Part shown: positions 1 through 7,250 of the stretch, one piece after another | Layout of the letters: each line of letters starts with the position of its first letter | How positions within the stretch are numbered: position 1 is the stretch's first letter | Origin: Clostridia bacterium | Lineage (GTDB): Bacteria > Bacillota > Clostridia > Oscillospirales > Acutalibacteraceae | Assembly (NCBI GenBank): GCA_017436285.1 | Contig: JAFSDL010000030.1 | Coordinates: 49,088-113,087 of the forward strand | Direction: 5' to 3' | DNA length: 64,000 bases | Translations under genes and position numbers: made by a program | Notes under the pieces: generated by a model | The model's input: only the letters and a program-made list of their open reading frames with translations | The model's database searches: none | Told to the model about the DNA's origin: nothing

Positions 1-20
1 TTGAGATAAGAGAGTAAAGT

Positions 21-152
21 AAGACTTGAGCAGAGCGTATATAGCACTATCTCAGTGCATTCTCCGGTATGGGCAAGCCCATACCTTACAGATATTGCAC
101 TAAGCAGGTGTTGAGCAACACCCCGTAAGGTACAGGCTTGCCTGTACCACAG
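21..152 (-). repeat. Inverted left copy of the REP-like repeat
   Basis: This stretch is close to the reverse complement of the repeat unit at 709-840. It carries both palindromes: GGTATGGGC-AA-GCCCATACC near 72-91 and GGTACAGGC-TT-GCCTGTACC near 128-148, separated by the same kind of spacer. It lies directly upstream of the transposase gene, so that gene sits between oppositely oriented copies. That layout is typical of RAYT genes and their REP sequences. No promoter or coding region was recognised in it. Confidence 0.85.
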
Positions 153-186
153 AGAGATTTAGTTAGAGCAAAGGAGCGGATTTGAT

Positions 187-696
187 ATGGCTTTACACCA
201 GCGCAAGCGCATGCGATTAGAAGCTTTTGATTATTCAAGTCCGGGTTGCTATTTTGTTACAATACTTACACATAATAGAAGCAAATTGTTTTGGGACTAT
301 GATAAGCTAAATGATTCAGGTCATATTGTTGAAGAAGATATTTTGTCATTATCCGAGCATTTTAAAGATGTAAAGATAGATAATTTTATTGTTATGCCGG
401 ACCATATACATTTGATGATTACCATTGGTTGCGATGCTTTAGACGATAGTGATGAGGTTTTGTTGAAAGAGCTGTTATGTGAAAACACACATTCTAAACT
501 CAATGTGATTGTTGGTTCACTAAAATCAGGAATAACAAGAAAAATTCACAAGCTAAAGCCCGAAATTAATGTGTGGCACAAATCATATTATGACCATATT
601 ATAAAAAATCAAAAGGATTATAATGAAACGTGGGATTATATTGATGCTAATCCTATCAGGTGGAAAATTAAATATGGTATGGTTGAAAGAGAGTGA
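187..696 (+). CDS. REP-associated tyrosine transposase (RAYT, Y1_Tnp family)
   Basis: A 169-residue protein of the IS200-like Y1 transposase superfamily, in the single-copy RAYT branch that acts on REP palindromes. The HUH metal-binding motif is seen as HIH at residues 73-75 in the context VMPDHIHLMI. A C-terminal helix with YYDHIIKN and DANPIRW is typical of RAYTs. I cannot assign the catalytic tyrosine with certainty; Y134 and Y135 are candidates. The ATG at 187 follows AAAGGAG at 170-176. Inverted REP-like arrays flank the gene on both sides, which supports a RAYT over an ordinary insertion sequence. The gene is intact and of normal length. The role in moving or amplifying repeats is family knowledge, not shown here. 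Confidence 0.88.
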   Translation: MALHQRKRMRLEAFDYSSPGCYFVTILTHNRSKLFWDYDKLNDSGHIVEEDILSLSEHFKDVKIDNFIVMPDHIHLMITIGCDALDDSDEVLLKELLCENTHSKLNVIVGSLKSGITRKIHKLKPEINVWHKSYYDHIIKNQKDYNETWDYIDANPIRWKIKYGMVERE

Positions 697-708
697 AGGT
701 TTACTTTT

Positions 709-1140
709 ACTGTGGTACAGGCAAGCCTGTACCTTACGGTGAGAAGCACAATACCTGCTTAGTGCAATATCTGTAAGGTATGGGCTTGCCCATACCGGAG
801 AATGCACTGAGATAGTGCTGTATCGCTCTGCTCAAGTCTTACTGTGGTACAGGCAAGCCTGTACCTTACGGTAAAAAGTATGAATAGAGATAATCTGTAA
901 GGTATGGGCTTGCCCATACCGGAGAATGCACTGAGATAGTGCTGTATCGTTCTATGCAAGTCCTACTGTGGTACAGGCAAGCCTGTACCTTACGGTAAAA
1001 AGTATGAATAGAGATAATCTGTAAGGTATGGGCTTGCCTATACCGGAGAATGCACTGAGATAGTGCTGTATCGTTCTATGCAAGTCCTACTGTGGTACAG
1101 GCAAGCCTGTACCTTACGGTGTTGCGAGCCTGTACCTTAC
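709..1140 (+). repeat. REP-like array, 124-bp period, two alternating palindromes
   Basis: At least three and a half direct copies start at 709, 841, 965 and 1089. The last two steps are exactly 124 bp and the first is 132 bp with a diverged spacer. Each unit has palindrome A (GGTACAGGC-AA-GCCTGTACC) and palindrome B (GGTATGGGC-TT-GCCCATACC), joined by spacers that are nearly identical in the later copies. The end of the array shows a partial extra copy (GCCTGTACCTTACGGT, about 1128-1143). The stretch from 697 to 1176 holds no convincing gene; open frames through it simply read the repeats. Confidence 0.9.
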
Positions 1141-1176
1141 GGTATGAACAACTTTTATTTTATAAGAGGTGATTAT

Positions 1177-1641
1177 ATGCCAAAAGTTAATATGGAAACC
1201 TTGCTTCCGTTTATTCAGGAGGCATTTAATCGCGGTGTGGATTTTCAGATTCCCATTACGGGAACAAGTATGAATCCGCTTCTTTATCAGAACAGGGATT
1301 TTGTTAAAATCGTTAAGCCTGATTTACCATTGAAAACAGGGGATATTCCTCTTTATCGCAGAAATGACGGGGCATTTGTTCTCCATAGGGTTGTGGGTAT
1401 TAAAGAGAACGGCGAATATATAATGTGCGGTGATAATCAGTTTGTTTTAGAATACGGTATCACAGATAAAAACATTATCGGTGTTGCAAAAAAACTCATA
1501 ATTGACGGCAAGGAAATTGATGTCGATTCAGATGCGGATTATTTAAAGCATAAAGAAAAATTTCTGAAAAACATCAGAACAAGATACCCTGGAAGACGTT
1601 TGAGGTGTAAATTATCGTCAGTTAAAAGGCGATTTTTTTAA
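1177..1641 (+). CDS. S24/S26-family (signal peptidase-like) peptidase, no membrane anchor
   Basis: A 154-residue peptidase-domain protein. GTSMNPL at residues 29-35 carries the probable nucleophile Ser31. FVLHRVVGI gives His70, which is the position used by the Ser-His (ER/SipW-like) branch of signal peptidase I rather than a lysine. CGDNQ near residue 84 matches the conserved GDN box. No transmembrane helix is visible, unlike true signal peptidases. The ATG at 1177 follows AAGAGGTGATT; a longer frame beginning at 1063 runs back into the repeat array and is not believable as coding. The gene stands just upstream of a Wzz/BY-kinase, and similar short S26-like peptidases occur in Clostridia beside polysaccharide genes. 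The substrate is unknown. Confidence 0.65.
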   Translation: MPKVNMETLLPFIQEAFNRGVDFQIPITGTSMNPLLYQNRDFVKIVKPDLPLKTGDIPLYRRNDGAFVLHRVVGIKENGEYIMCGDNQFVLEYGITDKNIIGVAKKLIIDGKEIDVDSDADYLKHKEKFLKNIRTRYPGRRLRCKLSSVKRRFF

Positions 1642-1648
1642 AAAACTA

Positions 1649-1677
1649 TTGTAGTACAGCTTTTTTTGTGATAGAAT
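1649..1677 (+). promoter_or_regulatory. Possible sigma-A promoter for the Wzz/BY-kinase gene
   Basis: TTGTAG (1649-1654), a 17-bp spacer and TAGAAT (1672-1677) lie about 60 bp before the ATG at 1739. The -10 box is one base from consensus and the -35 box is weak. Confidence 0.45.
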
Positions 1678-1738
1678 AACTAGGATAGCGTAATGCGCTT
1701 TGTCGCTTACTATAATATTTCAAAAGGGAGATTGAAAA

Positions 1739-3268
1739 ATGGCTTACGAAGAGAAAAGAACTTCTTATGACGAAGCTACAGGTTTTGAACCTATTTTAAA
1801 ACTTATCAGACAGCTTCTCAGTAAATGGTGGCTTATTGCTCTTTTTGCAATAATTTTTGCTGCTTCAGGCTTTGGTGTTGCAAAGCTTACATATACTGAG
1901 ACCTATAATTCCCAGATAATTTTCAATGTATCTAACAAAAACAAGGAATTTATCGGCACATCTCAGACAATAACATCTGCCAGCGATACTCAGGCTTCAA
2001 CAATTATTGCAAACAACTTTAAAACTCTTATTCAGACAGGTAACGACTTTATTACTAAGGTTCAGCAGACTGTTGAAACAACCACAGGTGGAGAATATAC
2101 AATTGCTGAGCTTCGTGGTCTTATCAGCGTTGAGGTTGTTTCCGATACAACACTTATCAAGGTTACCGTTAACTCAGACGATGTGGATTTGACTTATGCT
2201 GTTGCAACAGCTATTCAGAGTATTTATCCTGATATTGCCAGAGAGGTTTTCCCCAATGCTGATATAAGCATTGCCGATAATGCAACAAAGGCAAAGCTTT
2301 CTGCTGACTCATCAACTCTCATTTACACTGCTGCAGGCTTCCTTCTTGGTGCCGCTCTTGCAGTTTTGATTATTCTTATTACTGCTAAAATTCAGAATAA
2401 GCTTCTTGGCGTTGATGATATCAAAAACAACTTTAATATGAACATTATTGCTACTGTTTCTGATATTAAAAACAAAAAGAAAACAGACAGAACAAGACTT
2501 CTTATCACTGATAAAAATGTTGGCCTTCCGTTTATTGAAACCTTTAAGCTTATCAGAACTAAAATTGAAAATGTTAAGCTTAAAAAAGGCTATTCTGTTT
2601 TTGCTCTCACCAGCTCAACTGAAAGCGAGGGTAAAACAACCTGCTCTGTAAACACTGCTCTTTCCCTTGCAAAAAGCGGTAAATCAGTTCTTCTTATTGA
2701 TGCTGACCTGAGAAAGCCTGCTGTTTGCAAAACTCTTGGTATTTCCCTCGAGGGTGAAAAAGGCGTTTACGATATTGTTACAGGCAATAAAACCTTCGAA
2801 GAGTCTGTTAAATATATCGAAAAGCTTAACCTTTATCTCCTTGTTGCAGCAGCTCCTGTTCAGGACCCATCTGAAACTCTCGCTTCAGAAAAGATGGCTG
2901 AAATCATCAAGCAGGCAAGAGAAAACTTTGACTATGTTATTGTTGACTGTCCTCCTGCCGGTGTTGTTGCCGATGCTGCTATCGTTGCAAACTATACAGA
3001 TTCAGTTATTTTTGTTACTGCAGAAGAGAAGGTTGCAATTCCTCAGATTGAATATGCTCTCAGTGACCTTACTACTGCTAAGGCTGAAATTCTCGGTTGT
3101 ATTTATAACCGTGCAGGAAGCGGTGCGGTTGGTCTTGCTATGGGTAAGGCGGGCGGTTATTTCTCTAACCGCTACGGCGGATATTACGGCTCATCATACT
3201 ATTACGGCAGCCGTGGCTCTTCCTACTATTATGGTAGCAGAAGCGGTAAAAAGCATAAAAGAAAATAA
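1739..3268 (+). CDS. Wzz/CpsC-CpsD fusion: polysaccharide chain-length regulator and BY-kinase
   Basis: A 509-residue membrane tyrosine kinase that would control export and length of capsule or exopolysaccharide. Residues 1-220 are a Wzz-type domain with transmembrane helices near 29-50 and 194-215. Residues 260-470 form a BY-kinase domain: Walker A STESEGKTT (about 293-301), Walker A' LLIDADLRKP (318-327), Walker B VIVDCPP. The C-terminus is a tyrosine-rich tail (NRYGGYYGSSYYYGSR and more), the usual autophosphorylation cluster. Firmicutes often split this into CpsC and CpsD; here both parts are in one chain, as in proteobacterial Wzc. The ATG follows AAAAGGGAG at 1722-1730. No glycosyltransferases lie in the window, so the polymer is unknown. 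A perfect terminator follows. Confidence 0.88.
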   Translation: MAYEEKRTSYDEATGFEPILKLIRQLLSKWWLIALFAIIFAASGFGVAKLTYTETYNSQIIFNVSNKNKEFIGTSQTITSASDTQASTIIANNFKTLIQTGNDFITKVQQTVETTTGGEYTIAELRGLISVEVVSDTTLIKVTVNSDDVDLTYAVATAIQSIYPDIAREVFPNADISIADNATKAKLSADSSTLIYTAAGFLLGAALAVLIILITAKIQNKLLGVDDIKNNFNMNIIATVSDIKNKKKTDRTRLLITDKNVGLPFIETFKLIRTKIENVKLKKGYSVFALTSSTESEGKTTCSVNTALSLAKSGKSVLLIDADLRKPAVCKTLGISLEGEKGVYDIVTGNKTFEESVKYIEKLNLYLLVAAAPVQDPSETLASEKMAEIIKQARENFDYVIVDCPPAGVVADAAIVANYTDSVIFVTAEEKVAIPQIEYALSDLTTAKAEILGCIYNRAGSGAVGLAMGKAGGYFSNRYGGYYGSSYYYGSRGSSYYYGSRSGKKHKRK

Positions 3269-3281
3269 GCACTTGATTTGA

Positions 3282-3315
3282 AAGAAGCTCTTGGAATTCC
3301 AAGAGCTTCTTTTTT
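3282..3315 (+). terminator. Intrinsic terminator after the BY-kinase gene
   Basis: A perfect inverted repeat, AGAAGCTCTTGG-AATT-CCAAGAGCTTCT, runs into a T-rich stretch. It separates the polysaccharide gene from the pilus operon. Confidence 0.88.
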
Positions 3316-3391
3316 CGTCATTTTCTCTAAATATTGAAAGTAAATTTCTATTGAATTTTCCCGTTTTTTTCAACATAAAAAGCAAAAGCTA

Positions 3392-3420
3392 TTGATTATT
3401 TAACGGATTTATAGTATCAT
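3392..3420 (+). promoter_or_regulatory. Candidate promoter of the type IV pilus operon
   Basis: TTGATT (3392-3397), a 17-bp spacer and TATCAT (3415-3420) lie in the 230-bp gap between the terminator and the first pilus gene. The rest of the gap is AT-rich. I saw no cyclic-di-GMP riboswitch core in it. Confidence 0.45.
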
Positions 3421-3547
3421 ATTAAATGTAGTATACTCTTATTAGGTCAAGTGCGCCCAATTTCGAATTTTTGGTGATTTTTATACAAAAACCTGCATTT
3501 GTCTTAATAGTATTTAAGTGAATATTTACTTGTTTGGAGGCTTTTAT

Positions 3548-4069
3548 ATGGCACTTGAATTACCTAAATTTACTAAAAAAGAAAGAACAAGTGATAAACC
3601 GGGCATCACATTGCAGGTAGCACAGTTTTTTGAAAAAAATCCGATAATGAAAATTGTCATTCCGGTTATACTTTTTCTTATTCTTGTAGCGATATTTATT
3701 TTTGTTATTTTCGGTGATGGAATTTTAATGGATGACGGCCTTTCCGATGATGTGGGAACTTCAACTCAATCCAACGAGGTTCAGGTTATTCCCGGTAACA
3801 ATATAATCAAAGATAAAGAAATCGCAAGCCTTATTGATAGCGACCCGCTTTCACCCGATATACTTTCTGCCGCTTCCTATACAGGCTCGGTTGTTGGTTC
3901 AAGCGGCTTGAAAACAGCTCTTATTCAAATTGGCACAGAGGGCGATGTTCTTGTTCTTACAGTGGGCGAAACAATCGGTGACTCCGATTGGGAGCTTAAA
4001 GAAATCGCTTCAGACTATGTTATTTTCCAAGCCGGAGAATTAACGAAGAAGCTGGATTTAGCTAAATAA
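3548..4069 (+). CDS. PilP/PulC-like inner-membrane pilus assembly protein
   Basis: A 173-residue bitopic protein with a basic cytoplasmic segment of about 36 residues, one transmembrane helix (about 37-58), an acidic linker, and a C-terminal domain rich in beta strands. The C-terminal motif, roughly 'TVGETIGDSDWELKEI..DYVIF', resembles the HR/PilP fold that links the PilN/PilO platform to the secretin in Gram-negative systems. The ATG at 3548 follows GGAGG (3536-3540) with 7-nt spacing; the upstream in-frame extension is unlikely. It is the first gene of the pilus operon and directly precedes the secretin-like gene, the place expected for PilP. Assignment rests on layout and weak motif resemblance. 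Confidence 0.6.
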   Translation: MALELPKFTKKERTSDKPGITLQVAQFFEKNPIMKIVIPVILFLILVAIFIFVIFGDGILMDDGLSDDVGTSTQSNEVQVIPGNNIIKDKEIASLIDSDPLSPDILSAASYTGSVVGSSGLKTALIQIGTEGDVLVLTVGETIGDSDWELKEIASDYVIFQAGELTKKLDLAK

Positions 4070-4109
4070 ATAATTTATGTAATAACATATAAATTAGGGG
4101 GATTATCCA

Positions 4110-5834
4110 ATGAAAACAAACAAACGCAAAATGAGGTCAATAGGCATTTTTGCCCTTGTGCTTGTTCTGCTTGCAACTGCGATATTACCGCTTTCTGCAG
4201 TAGGTAGCGCTATTGACGAAGCAATGGGAACTTACATTGTTAAACAGGGCGATACGCTTTCTTCTATCGCTGCTGCTCACGGTGTTACAGTTTCTGATAT
4301 CGTAACAACTAACGGAATCTCAGCCTCTACTGAGCTTTATGTTGGCCAGATGCTTGATATTCCCGGTGCAGTTGCAGTTGAAGACGACTCTACTACATAT
4401 TACGGAACTTCAAGCACTATTTCCGTTCATTTTAAAAACGCTGACCTTATTGGTGCGCTTGAAACTGTTCTTGCTCATACAGGCTACACAATGATTTTTA
4501 AGGGTACTACAACTGAAATCCCTGAGCTTTCTCTTGATAATGTAACCCCTCTTACAGCTATTGATTATATTCTTCGTATGGTTGATATGACTTATATCAA
4601 GCACGATGATATAATTTATGTTGGCACAGCTTCAGCTCTTAACTCAAGCTTTGTTGATAAAGAGGCTCTTACCAAGTTCTCTCTTAAATATATTTCAACA
4701 GATACACTTACTTCTCAGCTTTCAACGCTTGGTGTTTCTGTTAAGCTTGTTAAGGTTGATATCAACCTGAGAGAATTCTGGATTAGCGGTACACCTATGC
4801 AACTCGCAAAGGTTAATCAGCTTATCAAAACTCTTGATAATAAAAAGAATACAACTGTCGGTAGCGCCCAAATCAGCTCAAGCCTTACTGCTATCGAACT
4901 TAAATATATTACAGCAAGTGAATTCAGCAGCTTGCTCGGTTCCCTCGGACTTCACACAGGTATTGTTATGTCAGCTCATCCCATGACACTTTATGTTTAT
5001 GCTTCCGGTGATGCTTATCAGGATATTATAAATGTTAAAAAGCTTGTTGATTTCAAGGATGAAAATGCTGAAACTGAGCAAAAGCCTGAAGGCGATACAG
5101 CAACAGACGAAGGCGATAAAACAACAGACGAAGGCACACAGGATACAACCAAACCCGATGATTCAACTCAGAGCGGTTCAACAGATGTTGTTATTACAGA
5201 TGGCGAAACATCACTTGTTAAGGTTGACCTTGAGTATATCACTAAGGAAAATGCAAGTGATATTATCAGCACATTCGGCTATGATGTAGATGTTCTTGGT
5301 CTTGATCTTTACGAAAAGAGAATCTGGATTAAGGGTCTTGCTGACGAGGTTGACGAAGCGGTTGCACGTATCAAAGAAAACGATACTGCTGACAATGATG
5401 TAACAAAAACATTCTTTACATACGAGCTTCAGAATATTGTTGCTTCCGAGCTTCAGAGTAAAATAGGCTTTGTTAACATCGATAATGTAGAATTCTATTT
5501 CGGTTCTTATCCCGAACGCACAAAGTCCATAATGGTATATTGCAATAAAAATCAAGTTGAAGAGATTAAGGAGCTTATTGCATCTCTTGATAACAACTTA
5601 GGCGAAATGTACTATCCCATCCAGACGATTACTGATGCTGATGAGCTTACAGTTCTTGCAGCAAAAGAAGAGCTCGTTGTTAAGCTTCTTAACATTCCTA
5701 CAATTTCCGTTAGCTCATTCGAGCTTTCTGCGGATCTTGATCCTTCTGATGAGGGCGTAAAATATGTTCTTTATGTTCTTGAATCTCCCGAAAATATCGA
5801 CCTTATCATAGATATGTGGGGTCAGATAGGCTAA
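4110..5834 (+). CDS. LysM plus secretin N-domain protein (PilQ-like, no pore domain)
   Basis: A 574-residue exported protein. A signal peptide lies at about 1-34. A LysM domain at about 41-85 (YIVKQGDTLSSIAAAHGV, then a YVGQMLDIP end) should bind peptidoglycan. An STN/N0-like domain follows at about 103-175. Several secretin_N/NolW-type repeats come next (near 188-247, 263-317, 378-430 and 438-497), interrupted by an acidic Thr/Asp/Glu-rich linker at about 320-368. I see no secretin beta-barrel domain at the C-terminus, which fits a cell without an outer membrane. It lies between the PilP-like gene and pilT, where pilQ usually sits. Inference: it forms a wall-bound ring or guide for the pilus. 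Confidence 0.75.
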   Translation: MKTNKRKMRSIGIFALVLVLLATAILPLSAVGSAIDEAMGTYIVKQGDTLSSIAAAHGVTVSDIVTTNGISASTELYVGQMLDIPGAVAVEDDSTTYYGTSSTISVHFKNADLIGALETVLAHTGYTMIFKGTTTEIPELSLDNVTPLTAIDYILRMVDMTYIKHDDIIYVGTASALNSSFVDKEALTKFSLKYISTDTLTSQLSTLGVSVKLVKVDINLREFWISGTPMQLAKVNQLIKTLDNKKNTTVGSAQISSSLTAIELKYITASEFSSLLGSLGLHTGIVMSAHPMTLYVYASGDAYQDIINVKKLVDFKDENAETEQKPEGDTATDEGDKTTDEGTQDTTKPDDSTQSGSTDVVITDGETSLVKVDLEYITKENASDIISTFGYDVDVLGLDLYEKRIWIKGLADEVDEAVARIKENDTADNDVTKTFFTYELQNIVASELQSKIGFVNIDNVEFYFGSYPERTKSIMVYCNKNQVEEIKELIASLDNNLGEMYYPIQTITDADELTVLAAKEELVVKLLNIPTISVSSFELSADLDPSDEGVKYVLYVLESPENIDLIIDMWGQIG

Positions 5835-5859
5835 AATTTATCACGTTGGAGTGACTGTT

Positions 5860-6948
5860 ATGGAATACATCAATCAACCAAGTAGTTATCCCGTCAGCCT
5901 TGAGCATTTGCTCAGGCTAACGGTCGAAAAAAAAGGTTCTGACCTTCATATAGTTGTCGGAATGCCTCCTTGTATTCGTATTGACGGCGATATAGTTAAG
6001 CAGGATTTCCCCCCTATGTCACCTGCTGATGTTGAAAATACACTTATGCAAGTTCTTTCCGAGAGAAATAAGAAAGACCTTCGTGAAAATCTTGAGCTTG
6101 ATATTTCATATTCAGTCCCTCAGTGCGCTCGTTTCAGAGGTAATGTGATCGTTCAGCGCGGCACATTGGCTGCAGTTTTCAGAGCAATTCCTTTTGAGGT
6201 TCCTACTCTTGACAGATTAGGATTACCCGCTGACGTAAGAAGACTTTGTTCGCTTCCCCGTGGTCTTATTCTTGTTACAGGACCAACAGGTTCAGGTAAG
6301 TCAACAACTCTTGCGGCAATGATTAACCATATGAATATGAACTATGAGTATAACATAGTTACAGTTGAAGACCCTATAGAATTTTTGCATTCTCACAAAC
6401 GTTCAATTATCAGGCAGCGTGAGTTGGGTGGCGATACTCTTAGCTTTAACAATGCTTTGAGAACAGTTCTTCGTCACGACCCTGATGTTATTATGATTGG
6501 TGAGATGCGTGACCCCGAAAGTATCAGCATTGCTCTTACAGCGGCTGAAACAGGTCACTTGGTTCTTTCAACCTTACATACTCAGACTGCGCCACTCACT
6601 ATTGCTCGTATTATCGACTCTTTCCCCAGTGAGCAGCAAAACCAGATTCGAAGCCAGCTTTCCAACACTCTTCGTGCTGTTATTTCTCAACAGCTTATGC
6701 CACGTATTGGTGGTGGTTGTGTATCTGCTGTTGAATATATGGTTGATACGCCTGCTATCAGAAATATGATTCGTGAAGGCAAGGACCATCAGATTTACAG
6801 CACAATGCAAACCGCTCAGAAAGAGGGTATGCAGACAATGGACCAGGCTCTTCTTAAACTACTTAGAGAACAAAAAATCACCAGAGAAGAAGTTTTGGAA
6901 AACTGCGTTGAAAGAGCAGAAATTCTCAGACAGATTCAAATGTACTAA
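5860..6948 (+). CDS. pilT: Pilus retraction ATPase PilT
   Basis: A 362-residue secretion/retraction ATPase, the usual PilT length. It hydrolyses ATP to depolymerise the pilus from inside the membrane. Seen in the sequence: Walker A GPTGSGKST at about 141-149, the Asp-box region VEDPIEF, Walker B DVIMIGEMRD, the His-box GHLVLSTLHT, and the PilT hallmark AIRNMIREGK near the C-terminus. The ATG at 5860 is preferred over the GTG at 5851 because GGAG at 5848-5851 gives it 8-nt spacing. It is co-transcribed with the secretin-like gene upstream. The presence of PilT predicts twitching or DNA-uptake type dynamics, an inference from the family. Confidence 0.93.
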   Translation: MEYINQPSSYPVSLEHLLRLTVEKKGSDLHIVVGMPPCIRIDGDIVKQDFPPMSPADVENTLMQVLSERNKKDLRENLELDISYSVPQCARFRGNVIVQRGTLAAVFRAIPFEVPTLDRLGLPADVRRLCSLPRGLILVTGPTGSGKSTTLAAMINHMNMNYEYNIVTVEDPIEFLHSHKRSIIRQRELGGDTLSFNNALRTVLRHDPDVIMIGEMRDPESISIALTAAETGHLVLSTLHTQTAPLTIARIIDSFPSEQQNQIRSQLSNTLRAVISQQLMPRIGGGCVSAVEYMVDTPAIRNMIREGKDHQIYSTMQTAQKEGMQTMDQALLKLLREQKITREEVLENCVERAEILRQIQMY

Positions 6949-6955
6949 TATTTAG

Positions 6956-7227
6956 AGTGAATGGATTCGAACCAGATATGGTTTAATACAGTCACTTTTC
7001 CCTGTAACATCGTTAAAACTCTTGAAAGGAGAAAGCCTTCCTGTGAGTTTTGCCTTGTTACAGAAAAAATTGCCAAGTATTAAACTTCGCAGAACCTGAA
7101 ATGCCCGAATTTGCGTGCATTTGGGATTTTCTTTGGCGAAGCAATACTGACGTATTACGAGACAAAAAAATTACAAAGGTGCGTGAATTCGGGCATTTCA
7201 GGCATATCTGGTTCGAATCCATTCACT
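6956..7227 (+). repeat. Nested inverted-repeat element inside the pil operon (MITE-like)
   Basis: The gap between pilT and pilC is filled by nested palindromes. Outer arms of 25 nt (6956-6980 and 7203-7227) are perfect reverse complements and contain GGATTCGAACC/GGTTCGAATCC. Within them lies a hairpin with paired segments CTGTAAC/GTTACAG (7002-7008, 7057-7063) and AAAACTC/GAGTTTT (7015-7021, 7045-7051), then a 17-bp pair (7095-7111 and 7186-7202). The pilC frame stays open through the element, but the pilC ribosome site and start lie after it. It would be transcribed within the operon mRNA. Confidence 0.8.
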
Positions 7228-7250
7228 ATAGATGCAAAGGGGGCAGACTC

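Noticed and set aside
709-1140. Regularly spaced repeats that could suggest a CRISPR array
   Set aside because: The spacers are nearly identical to each other and the period is 124 bp; the palindromes match REP-like sequences of the adjacent RAYT.
6956-7227. GGTTCGAATCC resembling a tRNA T-arm
   Set aside because: The T-stem does not pair over five bases and no acceptor, D or anticodon arm can be folded around it. The motif is part of an inverted repeat.
7050-7250. N-terminal extension of PilC
   Set aside because: It reads through the nested repeat element, has no PilC resemblance, and a good ribosome site lies before TTG 7251.
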